Counted from the stretch's first letter, positions 24,773-32,670 are shown. The stretch: DNA of 50,694 bases from Palsa-851 sp035534435 (GCA_035534435.1 DATLRX010000110.1:1-50694), one strand, 5' to 3'. Numbers and translations are program-made. The notes: generated from the letters alone by a model not told the origin.

Positions 24773-25510
24773 CTAGAACCCCACCGATTGTGCAATTGCC
24801 TCGTTTGACGCACTGAGGCGGCTCGCGGCTGCCTCGACGAGGGCGGCCACCAGCGGGTGGGGCGCGTCGGGCGTGCTCGACATCTGTGGCACGAACAGGG
24901 TGCCCATGAAGAATCGCAGCCTTGGGTGCTCGAGGATACGGACCTCGCCGTCACGGTCGACGGCGCTCACGACCAGCCCCCCGCGTTCGAGCTGCGTCGC
25001 GTACGCCGGATTGAGCCCGAAGTTGCAGTAGTAGCGCTCGGTCGTCTGCGTGCGGCCGTACGCCGAGAACGCCTTTGTTCCGCGACGAACCTCGACGTCC
25101 ATCCGTTGACCGAACAGCGAGCAGGTCAACGGCGTGATCACGTGCGTCGTCGCGTCGGGCTTCGACTCGGCGTGCTCAGCGTCGTGAACACCAAGGACAT
25201 TGCGCGCGAATTCCACCACGAGGTGCTGGAAACCCCCGCACGTGCCGAGCAGCGGCGTGTCCCGGGTTCGCGCATATGTGACCGCCGCAAGCGCGCCGTC
25301 CATGTGCCGGTACGGGCTTCCAGGGGCGATCAGGAGACCGTCAGCATCCTGGAGTCGCGGAGCGTCCACTGAAGTGATGTCGACTGTCGGCACCCAATCG
25401 ACCTCGACGTCGCGACCGCTGGCCACCGCGGCGTGCTGCAGCGCCGATGTCGTTGCGGTGTGGGTCTCGTTTCCCGGTTCGTAATCACCGATCACGCATA
25501 TCCTGAGCAT
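24773..25510 (-). CDS. Stand-alone class I glutamine amidotransferase related to the CTP synthase C-terminus
   Basis: 245 residues. Starts MLRICVIGDYEPGNETH, has the oxyanion and nucleophile region DGLLIAPGSPY then LLGTCGGFQHLV (Cys nucleophile) and a late FMGTLFVPQ segment with the expected His region HPLVAALVEAA altered. It matches proteins annotated as CTP synthase C-terminal-region-related (seleno)proteins; here the nucleophile codon is an ordinary Cys, not TGA. The synthetase domain is absent. ATG 25510 has CACAAT six bases upstream and no ribosome-binding site. Its biological role is not known. Confidence 0.82.
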   Translation of the reverse strand: MLRICVIGDYEPGNETHTATTSALQHAAVASGRDVEVDWVPTVDITSVDAPRLQDADGLLIAPGSPYRHMDGALAAVTYARTRDTPLLGTCGGFQHLVVEFARNVLGVHDAEHAESKPDATTHVITPLTCSLFGQRMDVEVRRGTKAFSAYGRTQTTERYYCNFGLNPAYATQLERGGLVVSAVDRDGEVRILEHPRLRFFMGTLFVPQMSSTPDAPHPLVAALVEAAASRLSASNEAIAQSVGF

Positions 25511-25574
25511 GGAGCGATTGTGCCAGAGCGCCCGATGACGGCGGACACCCCGCATCCTCGGTGCAGACGCGTGA

Positions 25575-26029
25575 CGGGATCGGCGAAGTCCGTCCCGCAT
25601 ACCGCCGACGTCGTCGCAGGACCTGCTCCAGCTGATCAACGGCGCGAAGCATCACCTCCTCGTCGAGAACGAGGAGATGGGCACCGAGAGCATCACCGAC
25701 GCGCTCATCGCCGCTGCGCACCGCGGCGTGGTGGTGGACATCTGCATGACGAACTCGAGCAGCTGGTCGGCCGCGTTCGCGAGCTGACGTCGGCGGGCGC
25801 GCACATCAGGGTCTACGCGCCGAGCGCGTCGCCGTACATCCACGCCAAGCTCCTGGTGAGTGACGCGGGAACCGGCTCGCAGGTGGCGTTCGTCGGCTCG
25901 CAGAACTTCTCCACCGAATCGCTTCGCTACAACCGCGAGCTGGGAATCGTGCTGCATGGGACCGCAGCCGTCACACAGCTGGCGGCGATGATCGGCGAGG
26001 ATTTCAACAACGCGTCGAATTGGACGTAG
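25575..26029 (+). pseudogene. Truncated, frameshifted phospholipase D-like protein
   Basis: Two frames together read as the C-terminal half of a PLD/cardiolipin-synthase-like protein. Frame 1 (25575-25787) gives LLQLINGAKHHLLVENEEMG and HRGVVVDICMTNSS, then stops at TGA 25785. Frame 2 resumes at about 25781 with ELTSAGAHIRVYAPSAS and the HKD motif HAKLLVSD, then VGSQNFSTESLRYNREL. Restoring one base near 25779 joins them. The first HKD half and a start codon are missing, since the divergent amidotransferase occupies that place. A decayed gene is likely; a sequencing error explains the frameshift but not the lost 5' end. Confidence 0.75.
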
Positions 26030-26039
26030 CATTGCGCGC

Positions 26040-27194
26040 ATGAACCGGCCCTTCGTGGTCGTCATCGTCCTTGGACTCATGACGGCCGCATGTGGGTCGC
26101 CGTCGGTGCATCCCTCGGTGACTCCCACCGTCTCGGCAACGCCCGCGCCGACGGCGACGGCAACGCCATCGCCGTCGCAGCCGTCGCTGAACGTGACCCC
26201 GCTGATCCCTGAACTGACCAGCAGTGGGCTCGACATGCTGCATGAGAACGGGACGACCGCCTTCTCGTTCCCGTCATCGAACGCCTTCGACCTGTTCTCC
26301 CCGTTCGGCAACGCATTCCTGGCCGCGCCGGTCGTCAACAACAAAGCAACGTCGCTCGTGGCGATCCAACCCGACGGGAGCCTCCAGACGTTGCAGCCAC
26401 TCACTGCGGCCGAGAGTTCGACGGGTGCGGTCGGCGCGCTCGACGGCCACGCGTGGGCGTGGCTTGATGGAACCTTCGCCTCCAGCTTCTGCAACAACGG
26501 CGTCAGCAGCGGCGCCGTCGACATCGAGACACCGGGGTCGCAACCCTCGGTCGTGGCGACCCTTCCGGCGGGCGGTGCCCAGACCGAGTGGGCGCTCGGC
26601 GGCTGGGTGGGAGATGACATCTGGATGGTCGAGGAGACGGGCTGCCCGAATACCGGCGGGACCACCGCCGCCTTCATCGCCCACGAGGGCGGCACCACCC
26701 TGACGCCGGTGCAGACGGCGCTCGGGACCGGGTGCGCGCTCACCGGCGTCGGCCTCGACGGCTCGATGCTCTGCGTCGCGCAGACGAACAAACCCACGGC
26801 CACCGCGTGGCGCTTCGTCGGGTCGAACGGGGCCGCGCGGAACTTCAGTGCCGCGTCGCTCCCATCGGTGTGTTCCGGTCACGGAACGCTCAGGGATTTC
26901 GAAGGGTTCGCTCTCTCGCCGGACGGTCAGTACATCAGTGTCAGTGCGGGGTGCCAGACGAGCGCCGCGCGCTTCGATCAGCTGTTCATCATCGCGACGT
27001 CGACCGGCACGGCCCAGGTGGTCAACTCCCCCACCTACCTGGCGGCGGACTCGTGGCTGCCGGACGACACGCTGCTCTGCATCGACCTCAGCAACCCGTC
27101 GGCTCCGCGCTCGTACCTGGTCACCTCAGCCGGAACCGTGACGCCGCTCGGCGACGGTGACGCGACCTGGTCGGTCACCAACGTGGAGTGGTGA
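26040..27194 (+). CDS. Secreted lipoprotein, probable beta-propeller
   Basis: 384 residues. Signal peptide 1-18 with a lipobox-like MTAAC (Cys19), then a Pro/Thr/Ser-rich linker to about residue 52, then repeated beta segments with phrases such as SLVAIQPDGSLQTLQP and GFALSPDGQYISVSAG, typical of blades. Six Cys in the outer domain may pair. No catalytic motif is seen. TAGCAT lies seven bases before ATG 26040 and overlaps the stop of the broken PLD gene. Probably a surface-anchored binding or sensing protein of unknown role. Confidence 0.72.
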   Translation: MNRPFVVVIVLGLMTAACGSPSVHPSVTPTVSATPAPTATATPSPSQPSLNVTPLIPELTSSGLDMLHENGTTAFSFPSSNAFDLFSPFGNAFLAAPVVNNKATSLVAIQPDGSLQTLQPLTAAESSTGAVGALDGHAWAWLDGTFASSFCNNGVSSGAVDIETPGSQPSVVATLPAGGAQTEWALGGWVGDDIWMVEETGCPNTGGTTAAFIAHEGGTTLTPVQTALGTGCALTGVGLDGSMLCVAQTNKPTATAWRFVGSNGAARNFSAASLPSVCSGHGTLRDFEGFALSPDGQYISVSAGCQTSAARFDQLFIIATSTGTAQVVNSPTYLAADSWLPDDTLLCIDLSNPSAPRSYLVTSAGTVTPLGDGDATWSVTNVEW

Positions 27195-27273
27195 CAAGCG
27201 TTTTCAGCGCCGAACTCGATGCTATTCTCCGGACCAAGAGGCTCCCCCACGGCTCCAGAGGACATCTTTTGCG

Positions 27274-27504
27274 ATGGTGATAGTCATCGATCCCGCCGGC
27301 GAGAAGCATCAGTACCAGGGCGGCCGGCACATCGAGGTGAGCGACGGTCATCTCATCGTCAAGGACAAGGCCGAGGGCGACGCGATCGGCATCTTCGCGC
27401 CGGGCAAATGGCTCAGCGCCCATGTCGACGCGGTGCCGGCCCGGCCCGCCGGGGTTGCCGGGGGTGGCCAGGGCATCCGGACCCGCCTCGGTCAGTCCAT
27501 CTAG
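27274..27504 (+). CDS. Small hypothetical protein
   Basis: 76 residues starting VIVIDPAGEKHQYQGGRHIEV, a small beta-sheet with charged turns and a Gly-rich C-terminus. No known family. AGAGGA lies about ten bases before ATG 27274 and TATTCT near 27222 could be its -10 box. Codon use is like its neighbours. It may be a small stress or regulatory protein; no function can be stated. Confidence 0.55.
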   Translation: MVIVIDPAGEKHQYQGGRHIEVSDGHLIVKDKAEGDAIGIFAPGKWLSAHVDAVPARPAGVAGGGQGIRTRLGQSI

Positions 27505-27562
27505 GGCAACCCCCGAACCCCAAAGGTCTACTCATCGTGGTGTCTTCTCTGTGGGATGGCGA

Positions 27563-27582
27563 ATGTCAGCTATAGTTGACAT
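27563..27582. promoter_or_regulatory. 20-bp palindrome with leaderless -10 box touching the start codon
   Basis: ATGTCAGCTATAGTTGACAT is symmetric at 18 of 20 positions and ends exactly at the base before ATG 27583. TATAGT (27571-27576) lies at its centre, six bases before the ATG, so a bound protein would cover the -10 box and the transcription/translation start. Autoregulation by the HTH protein encoded downstream is a reasonable guess. Confidence 0.65.
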
Positions 27583-27927
27583 ATGCCCTATCTCGCATCC
27601 ACCGCTGACGCTGATGCGGCGGTCGCGGCCATTCAGGAGGCGCTGAACGCGCTCCCGACCGGGGACCGCCTGCTCGCCCTGCGATCACTCGCGGTGATGA
27701 TCGGCTCCAAGCGCGCGTCGGCGGTCCTTACCGCCCGTTCCGAGGGGATGAGCTGGGGGGACATCGCCGATCGCCTCGGGATGTCGCGGCAGTCCGTCTG
27801 GGACCGCTACGCCGCCGAGGACCGCGACCCGCCGCGGCCGGCGCGTGGCCGTGTCGCCCGTGCCCGCATCGCGACCCACACCTCGTCCAGTTGCGCCGCG
27901 TACAAAGCCGTCACCACCCGCCGATAA
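27583..27927 (+). CDS. Small helix-turn-helix protein (sigma region 4/HTH_23-like)
   Basis: 114 residues. The middle has ARSEGMSWGDIADRLGMSRQSVWDRY, a clear helix-turn-helix (about residues 50-75) like those of small sigma-region-4-like or transposase-like regulators. The N-terminal helix is acidic-hydrophobic and the C-terminus basic. A 20-bp palindrome carrying the -10 box lies directly against the start codon, so the protein may regulate itself. The thioredoxin gene starts 13 bases after its stop and may be cotranscribed. Confidence 0.7.
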   Translation: MPYLASTADADAAVAAIQEALNALPTGDRLLALRSLAVMIGSKRASAVLTARSEGMSWGDIADRLGMSRQSVWDRYAAEDRDPPRPARGRVARARIATHTSSSCAAYKAVTTRR

Positions 27928-27940
27928 CAAGGAGACCCCA

Positions 27941-28270
27941 ATGGTGAATGCCGTCGACGACCGCAGCTTCGACACCGACGTGCTCCGAGCCGATGTTCCC
28001 GTGCTCGTCGAGTTCGGCGCATCCTGGTGCCCGCCGTGCCGGATGCTGGCGCCGATCCTCGAGGAGATCGCCACCGAGCGCGCCGGGGCGGTTCTCGTGG
28101 TGAGCGTCGATGTCGACGCGAATCCGCTGACCCAGGCGCGCTATGGCGTGATGTCCCTGCCGACGATGGTGCTGTTCAACGCAGGCCGGCCCCTCCGGCA
28201 GGCGGTCGGGCTCATGCCGAAGGGCCGGCTGCTGCAGTTTGTTGACGAGGCGCTGGCGGCCGCCGCGTAG
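27941..28270 (+). CDS. Thioredoxin with a CPPC active site
   Basis: 109 residues with the full thioredoxin fold: VPVLVEFGASWCPPCRMLAPILEE split around the active site and the cis-Pro in VMSLPTMVLF. The active site is WCPPC in place of WCGPC, which usually shifts redox potential. It is a cytoplasmic dithiol reductant. AAGGAGA ends seven bases before ATG 27941. Likely in one transcript with the preceding HTH gene. Confidence 0.9.
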   Translation: MVNAVDDRSFDTDVLRADVPVLVEFGASWCPPCRMLAPILEEIATERAGAVLVVSVDVDANPLTQARYGVMSLPTMVLFNAGRPLRQAVGLMPKGRLLQFVDEALAAAA

Positions 28271-28275
28271 CGACC

Positions 28276-28455
28276 TCAGATGACGATGGCGAGCTTCACC
28301 CCGAGTAGGATGAGGGGCCAGAGGATCACCGCCAGCACCGCAGACAGAATCGCCCCGATGGTCCCGACATGGTCGAAGAAGTGATGCGTGGCGGCCACGA
28401 CCAACCCGACGACGATCCAGATGATCGGTAACAGCGAGACGCTTGATCTCCGCAT
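28276..28455 (-). CDS. 59-residue two-helix membrane protein
   Basis: The minus strand encodes MRRSSVSLLPIIWIVVGLV, then AATHHFFDH, a second hydrophobic stretch LSAVLAVILWPLILLGV and a stop at 28276. Small proteins with this pattern (one helix, ATHHYF-type loop, second helix with LWPLLLLG) are common and uncharacterised in actinobacteria. It starts two bases after the stop of csbD, so it is probably cotranscribed with it and part of the same stress response. Codon use and the absence of strongly polar residues in the helices support it as real. Confidence 0.7.
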   Translation of the reverse strand: MRRSSVSLLPIIWIVVGLVVAATHHFFDHVGTIGAILSAVLAVILWPLILLGVKLAIVI

Positions 28456-28457
28456 GA

Positions 28458-28649
28458 CTACTTGCGGTCGAGCCCGCTCTTGACCCCCTCGGCGGCGCCC
28501 TTCACCTTGTCGGCGGCCTCTCCGAGCGCGTGCTCAACCTTGCCGGCGGCGCGCTGGCCCTTGCCCTCGGCCTCGCGCTCGTCGTCACCGGTGAGCTTGC
28601 CCTGGACTTCCTTCGCCCTGCCGACGACCTGATCCTGTTCACCAGACAT
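28458..28649 (-). CDS. csbD: CsbD-family stress protein
   Basis: 63 residues: GRAKEVQGKLTGDDEREAEGK then AAGKVEHALGEAADKVKGA, the repeated amphipathic, Lys/Glu-rich pattern of CsbD. The family is abundant under general stress in many bacteria and its biochemical role is unknown. GGAGGAC lies six bases before ATG 28649. The inverted repeat TGATA-N7-TATCA lies 45 bases upstream, a candidate site for the nearby HspR-like regulator. Confidence 0.92.
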   Translation of the reverse strand: MSGEQDQVVGRAKEVQGKLTGDDEREAEGKGQRAAGKVEHALGEAADKVKGAAEGVKSGLDRK

Positions 28650-28693
28650 GTGCTGTCCTCCGTGGTCGCAGCATCCCGGTGATCCTGCGTATT

Positions 28694-28710
28694 TGATAGT
28701 CTCGCTATCA
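28694..28710. promoter_or_regulatory. Inverted repeat TGATA-N7-TATCA, site 1 (upstream of csbD)
   Basis: TGATAGTCTCGCTATCA. The arms extend to six bases (TGATAG/CTATCA) here. The same 5-N7-5 repeat is found at 29536-29552 and 44067-44083, each time in a promoter region. Confidence 0.7.
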
Positions 28711-28740
28711 TAACACGCTATACCGACACTGGTCGTTGAC

Positions 28741-29106
28741 CTAGCTCGACGGCTCCCGCATCGCCGCGGCGCGCGCGGTCCAGAAGTCGAAGCGACGCCC
28801 GAGCCGGTCGGCCTCGGCCTGGAGGACCTTGAGGTCCGTGTCCTCCACCTCGGCCCGGGCGGCGTCGCCCATGGAGACGAGGCGCTCGTCGGTGACGATC
28901 AGCAGCCGGCGCTTGAAATCCAGCAGCTCGCTGTAGACCTTCATCCAGTGGAGCGCGTCGTCCATGTGCGGAGTGCGCTCGTCTTCGCCTGGAAGCAGCC
29001 GGTCCGGCTCCACGGCATCCTGAGCGGCCTCCGATGCCTCCTCGGCGTCGGGTGCGTCGTCGCTCGGCGGGCGAACCTCGGGTTCGTCGGGGTTTTCAGT
29101 GCTCAT
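28741..29106 (-). CDS. Uncharacterised acidic protein coupled to the HspR-like regulator
   Basis: 121 residues. The first 45 are acidic and disordered (rich in Glu, Asp, Pro), the rest two long helices with DALHWMKVYSELLDFKRRLL and EVEDTDLKVLQAEADRLGRR. No known domain. ATG 29106 overlaps the regulator stop (ATGA), so it is translationally coupled and may modulate the regulator. A frame open to 29199 is not used. Confidence 0.7.
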   Translation of the reverse strand: MSTENPDEPEVRPPSDDAPDAEEASEAAQDAVEPDRLLPGEDERTPHMDDALHWMKVYSELLDFKRRLLIVTDERLVSMGDAARAEVEDTDLKVLQAEADRLGRRFDFWTARAAAMREPSS

Positions 29107-29456
29107 CTCTCGGAGTCTCGGACCTTCACGTGGTTGACGTCGACGTCGGCGAGGCCCGCGGGACGAGGGATCCCATGGGCGTCGAGGAGGTGCAGGCATT
29201 CGGCGACGTATCGTGCGCCCGCCAGGTTGAGCCCCCGGCCGCGCATCAGCCGCTCGATGGCGCTGATCGCAAGGAGGTCTCGCTGCGAGAAGAGCCGCCG
29301 GTTGTTTCCCGCCCGGCTGGGCACGACAAGCCCGAAATGCTCGTACATCATGAGCGTGCGCGTCGTGGTCGCGAGGATGTCGGCAGCGATGCCGATCGTG
29401 TACAGCGGCTTGTCGAGGTCGGGCCCTTCGCCTTCGCGGCCGGCGGCGCTCGTCAT
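29103..29456 (-). CDS. HspR-like MerR-family regulator
   Basis: 117 residues. The winged helix has PLYTIGIAADILATTTRTLM, MYEHFGLVVPSR and NNRRLFSQRDLLAISAIERL, then GRGLNLAGARYVAEC, which closely follows HspR (GVNLAGIK). It lacks the long ligand-binding domain of typical MerR proteins. HspR proteins repress chaperone genes through 7-N7-7 inverted repeats. The gene sits beside a TGATA-N7-TATCA repeat that also occurs before csbD and at 44.07 kb, so autoregulation and control of those genes is likely. Coupled to the acidic protein gene downstream. Confidence 0.85.
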   Translation of the reverse strand: MTSAAGREGEGPDLDKPLYTIGIAADILATTTRTLMMYEHFGLVVPSRAGNNRRLFSQRDLLAISAIERLMRGRGLNLAGARYVAECLHLLDAHGIPRPAGLADVDVNHVKVRDSER

Positions 29457-29535
29457 CCGACCTTCGCTCCCGATGCGCCTCCGGTGGCCTTGCGGGTTCC
29501 GGCGTGCAACCTCACAGCGCAGCCAACCGAAAATA

Positions 29536-29552
29536 TGATATTGTAAGTATCA
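29536..29552. promoter_or_regulatory. Inverted repeat TGATA-N7-TATCA, site 2 (regulator/zinc-ribbon intergenic region)
   Basis: TGATATTGTAAGTATCA lies in the 134-base gap between the divergent HspR-like gene and the zinc-ribbon gene, 39 bases before the latter's start. It could control both. Confidence 0.72.
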
Positions 29553-29590
29553 CTAAATCCGATGGTCGTTCCTGTCTGGAGGTTTGACTC

Positions 29591-29794
29591 ATGGCTCGCA
29601 AGTACACCCCGGTCCAGCTTGATCTGAAGCCGGTACCGGAGGCACATCTCACCGAGGCGGCGTCCTGCCCGCAGTGCGGATCCCGGGTCACGCAGGTGCT
29701 CGGACGCATGGGACTTCGAATCGTCTTCCGCTGCGAGAAGTGCCTCGTCCGCTTCTTCCGCCAGCGACCGGCGACCAGCGCGAGCTTTCTGTAG
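29591..29794 (+). CDS. Small zinc-ribbon protein
   Basis: 67 residues with two Cys pairs, SCPQCGS and RCEKCLV, 25 residues apart, a classic zinc ribbon. Basic N-terminus ARKYTPVQLDLK. Such small ribbons bind nucleic acid or a protein partner. GGAGG lies eight bases before ATG 29591. Divergent from the HspR-like gene, sharing the TGATA-N7-TATCA element. Confidence 0.75.
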   Translation: MARKYTPVQLDLKPVPEAHLTEAASCPQCGSRVTQVLGRMGLRIVFRCEKCLVRFFRQRPATSASFL

Positions 29795-29811
29795 CCGACC
29801 CGAGCGCCCCA

Positions 29812-30321
29812 TCACGAGGGCCAGTCCTCGGACCGCAACGCCCAGCGTTCGTGGTCGCGCCAGTCGCCGTCGAGCCTGAGATAGCGCGGCGAGTAGCCCT
29901 CCTTGTGGAAGCCCAGGCGCTGCACCAGCGCCAGGGAGCGGGCATTGGGCGGCTGGATGTTCGCCTCGAGCCGGTGCAGGCCGAGCTCGCCGAACGCGGT
30001 GTCGATCACCACGCGGAGCCCCTCGGTCATCAACCCCCTCCCCGCATGGGACGCGAAGGCCCCGTATCCCAGGTACGCGGACTGGAACGCGCCGCGCACG
30101 ATGTTGCTGACGTTCACGTAGCCCACGAGCCCGCCACACGTGGCATGCCGGAGCAGGAAGGCTGCGTGATCGTCCCGCCCGCTCTGAAGCAGGAAGCCGG
30201 CGAACCGGGTCTCGGAGTCCGGAGCCTCGATCCACGACCGGTGCAGCGCGCGGCTCTCCCGAACCGCGGCGATGAAGTCGGCCGCGTCCGCGGATGTTGG
30301 CGTCGACACAATGACATCCAT
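29812..30321 (-). CDS. GNAT acetyltransferase, RimJ/RimL type
   Basis: 169 residues. The acetyl-CoA loop is seen as AFASHAGRGLMTEGLRVVID (consensus Q/RxxGxG/A), followed by LHRLEANIQPPNARSLALVQRLGF and GYSPRYLRLDGDWRDH, the standard RimJ order. Members acetylate ribosomal protein N-termini, antibiotics or small amines. GGGGAG lies before ATG 30321. Converges on the zinc-ribbon gene with 17 bases between stops. Confidence 0.9.
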   Translation of the reverse strand: MDVIVSTPTSADAADFIAAVRESRALHRSWIEAPDSETRFAGFLLQSGRDDHAAFLLRHATCGGLVGYVNVSNIVRGAFQSAYLGYGAFASHAGRGLMTEGLRVVIDTAFGELGLHRLEANIQPPNARSLALVQRLGFHKEGYSPRYLRLDGDWRDHERWALRSEDWPS

Positions 30322-30506
30322 CGCAGAGAGTCTCCCCTGCCGATCAAGAACGACGTCGATTCTGCACGCGGCCGGCCTTCAACCCCGCTCGAGGGTCGGG
30401 AAAGGCTGCACTTCAGCCACGCGGCAGCTCTGGCGGCGCCGCCACACCGCTCTCGGCCGTGCGGCAGGCGGCGCGCCGCCGGAACCGGTACGGTTGGCGG
30501 GCTGAC

Positions 30507-31019
30507 ATGACTGACGAACAGCGGGTCACCGACCTCATCCGCATGGACCACGACTGGTTCCGCGGCAAGTTCGCCGCGCTCGAGCAGGCGCGCGGTGACG
30601 ACGCCGCCCTGCCCGGACTCTGGAAGGAGCTGTCGGACCGTCTCGAGGTCCACGCCGTCGCGGAGGAGACGCTCTTCTATCCGCGTCTCCTCAACGATGC
30701 CAAGGACTCGGTCGACGACACCGAGGACGCGATCCGCGACCACAACGAGATCCGCGACGCCATCAAGGACGCGGAGGGGCACCGCATCGGTGAGGAAGCC
30801 TGGTGGAAAGCGGTCGAGGATGCCAACAAGGCCAATACCGAGCACATGGAAGAAGAGGAAGAGGGACCGCTGCGCGAATTCGACGAGTCCGCGGCGGCAG
30901 ATGAGCAGGCGGAGGTGGCCGCTGCGTTCGCCGCCTTCGAGCGGGACCATGCGGGGCGCCGCGGGATCAGCGTCGCCGACAAGGATCCTGAGCGATATAT
31001 CGAGGAGAACGCTCCGTAG
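30507..31019 (+). CDS. Hemerythrin-HHE domain protein
   Basis: 170 residues. The four-helix bundle has MDHDWFRGKF, HAVAEETLFYPRLL, DHNEIRDAI and NTEHMEEEEEGPL, giving the His and Glu ligands of a di-iron site (H-HxxxE-H-HxxxE). The C-terminal part is acidic with a basic tail. Such proteins bind oxygen or nitric oxide or store iron. ATG 30507 chosen; the frame is open further upstream without domain content. Confidence 0.87.
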   Translation: MTDEQRVTDLIRMDHDWFRGKFAALEQARGDDAALPGLWKELSDRLEVHAVAEETLFYPRLLNDAKDSVDDTEDAIRDHNEIRDAIKDAEGHRIGEEAWWKAVEDANKANTEHMEEEEEGPLREFDESAAADEQAEVAAAFAAFERDHAGRRGISVADKDPERYIEENAP

Positions 31020-31058
31020 GCCTCAGGGGCGGGCTATCGGGGATGCCGCGACGCTGCC

Positions 31059-31730
31059 CTACGCGACGTGCGGTCGACACAGCGAGCGGAACTCCGCGCG
31101 CAGAGCTGGGTCCTCGTCGTAATGACCGCGCCAGTAGGTGGTTCGGGTCGTCGACTCAGTCTCGCGCACGCCCCGCATCTGCGTGCAGAGATGGACGGCC
31201 TCGAGGTGCACCGCGACGCCGTGCGGTTCGAGGATGCTCACGAGCGCGTCGGCAAGCTGCTGGCCGATGCGCTCCTGCACGGTGAACCGCCTGGCGAAGA
31301 GCCGCACCAGGCGCGTGAGCTTCGACAGACCCAGGATGTGCTCGTGCGCGATGTAGCCGATGTAGGCGCGTCCGTAGAAGGGCAGCGAGTGGTGTTCGCA
31401 GAGCGCATAGAACGGAATGGGGCCCTGTACCACCTGGCTGATCCGGCAATCAGGATCGCCGTGACATTCGGTCGGAAACGCCTTGACGATCTTCGAATCG
31501 CCCTCGTATCCGTCGGTCGCGTCGAGCAGCGCGCGCACGAAGCGGCGCGGCGTGTCGCGAGTCGAAACCGTTCCGGTCGTCATGCCCATGGCCTCGAAGA
31601 TCTCCGCCATGTAGCCCTCGAAGCGGACGAGCTGCTCGGGGCTGACCGCCCGTGGTGTCACGGCCTCCCAGGTGTGCGCGTTCACATCTGCGGTGCTGAA
31701 GCCCGGAGCCGCCATACGCGTGTCCACCAT
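31059..31730 (-). CDS. folE: GTP cyclohydrolase I
   Basis: 223 residues. Zinc and active-site motifs are intact: LCEHHSLPFYGRAYIGYI (zinc Cys and His), GLSKLTRLVRLFARR and the second zinc Cys in VHLCTQMRGVRE. The enzyme converts GTP to dihydroneopterin triphosphate, first step of folate or other pterin synthesis. ATG 31730 is two bases after the stop of the Rieske gene, so the two are one transcript; ATG 31715 is an alternative start. No other folate genes are nearby. Confidence 0.93.
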   Translation of the reverse strand: MVDTRMAAPGFSTADVNAHTWEAVTPRAVSPEQLVRFEGYMAEIFEAMGMTTGTVSTRDTPRRFVRALLDATDGYEGDSKIVKAFPTECHGDPDCRISQVVQGPIPFYALCEHHSLPFYGRAYIGYIAHEHILGLSKLTRLVRLFARRFTVQERIGQQLADALVSILEPHGVAVHLEAVHLCTQMRGVRETESTTRTTYWRGHYDEDPALRAEFRSLCRPHVA

Positions 31731-31732
31731 CC

Positions 31733-32626
31733 TCAGTGCAGCGGGACCGACGGTTTCACGGAGACACGCCCGCCGTCCTCGCGCACGTCGAACTTCGGCT
31801 GCGAGAACGTCGCGGGACCACCTTTCGCAGCGCCGGTGCAGACGTCGAAGATCGACCCGTGCCACGGGCACGTGATCCTCCCGTTCTCGAGCGTGCCCTC
31901 GTCGAGCGGGCCTCCCGCGTGTGAGCAGACGGCGCCGATCGCGCACAGCGTGCCCTGCTGACGCACGAGCAGCGCCGGCAGGTCCGCGACCATGACTCGG
32001 CGAAGCTCGTTCTCCGGAAAGGACTCGCTGGTGCCGACGTCGACGTAGTCTTCGGAGCCTTCATAGAAGGCGTTGCGATTCACCGCGGTACCGATGGAGA
32101 AGACCACGTGACCGCCCAGGTATCCGCCGAGCAGCGCCAGCACGAGCCCGGCTGACGCCAGACCCACAGCGGCTGGATGCAACCCGGCACCGCCGACCCA
32201 GCGAAACACCACCGAGACGATCTCGACGACCGCGACAGTGGTCATCGTCAACCCGTGCGTCAGCGCGACGCGTCGCTCGTGGCCGAACGTGTCGTAGAAG
32301 TCCGTGTAGCCGGTCGCGACCGCCAGCAGGCCGGCGATGACGCCGACGAGCAGCGCGATGTCGCCTGCCGCCGCGGGCACGAGGTGACCGAAGATCGCCA
32401 GGTAGTCGAGGACGACGCCTGCGGTCCACGCACCGATCGGAAGGTCGGTGATCGCCGGATGCAGCGGATGGCCCAGGAAGGTCGTCCCGTGCAGGAGGTT
32501 CCGGAGCATCCGTCCGGGCGCCCCGAGAGCCTTGTAGATCGCCCCGGTGACCTTCTGGACGAAGTCGCCGAGGCCGTCCAGCCAGTTCTGCTTGCGAACC
32601 AGGCGGTCGATGGGGCTCTCCGGCAC
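31733..32626 (-). CDS. DUF2231 membrane domain fused to a Rieske [2Fe-2S] domain
   Basis: 297 residues from GTG 32626. Residues 40-180 form the four-helix DUF2231 domain (LGHPLHPAITDLPIGAW, ATGYTDFYDT). Residues 200-297 are a ferredoxin-like Rieske domain with CSHAGGPLDEG and CPWHGSIFD, both Cys-His pairs present. It is probably a membrane-bound electron carrier. GGAGGAC lies six bases upstream. It faces a regulator with SufR-like Cys residues and precedes folE. Confidence 0.9.
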   Translation of the reverse strand: MPESPIDRLVRKQNWLDGLGDFVQKVTGAIYKALGAPGRMLRNLLHGTTFLGHPLHPAITDLPIGAWTAGVVLDYLAIFGHLVPAAAGDIALLVGVIAGLLAVATGYTDFYDTFGHERRVALTHGLTMTTVAVVEIVSVVFRWVGGAGLHPAAVGLASAGLVLALLGGYLGGHVVFSIGTAVNRNAFYEGSEDYVDVGTSESFPENELRRVMVADLPALLVRQQGTLCAIGAVCSHAGGPLDEGTLENGRITCPWHGSIFDVCTGAAKGGPATFSQPKFDVREDGGRVSVKPSVPLH

Positions 32627-32664
32627 GGGACGTCCTCCGCTGTATGGGGTCAGTAAAACTGAAG

Positions 32665-32670
32665 TATGAT
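32665..32670 (+). promoter_or_regulatory. Candidate -10 box of the SufR-like gene
   Basis: TATGAT lies 49 bases before GTG 32720, in an AT-rich stretch (32653-32678) unlike the surrounding sequence. No clear -35 box is at the right distance, as for an activator- or repressor-controlled promoter. Confidence 0.45.

Noticed and set aside
25160..25260. Selenocysteine codon in the amidotransferase
   Set aside because: The nucleophile codon reads Cys and there is no in-frame TGA.
25575..25790. Programmed frameshift in the PLD gene
   Set aside because: No slippery heptamer is seen at 25770-25785 and the 5' half of the gene is missing, so decay is simpler.
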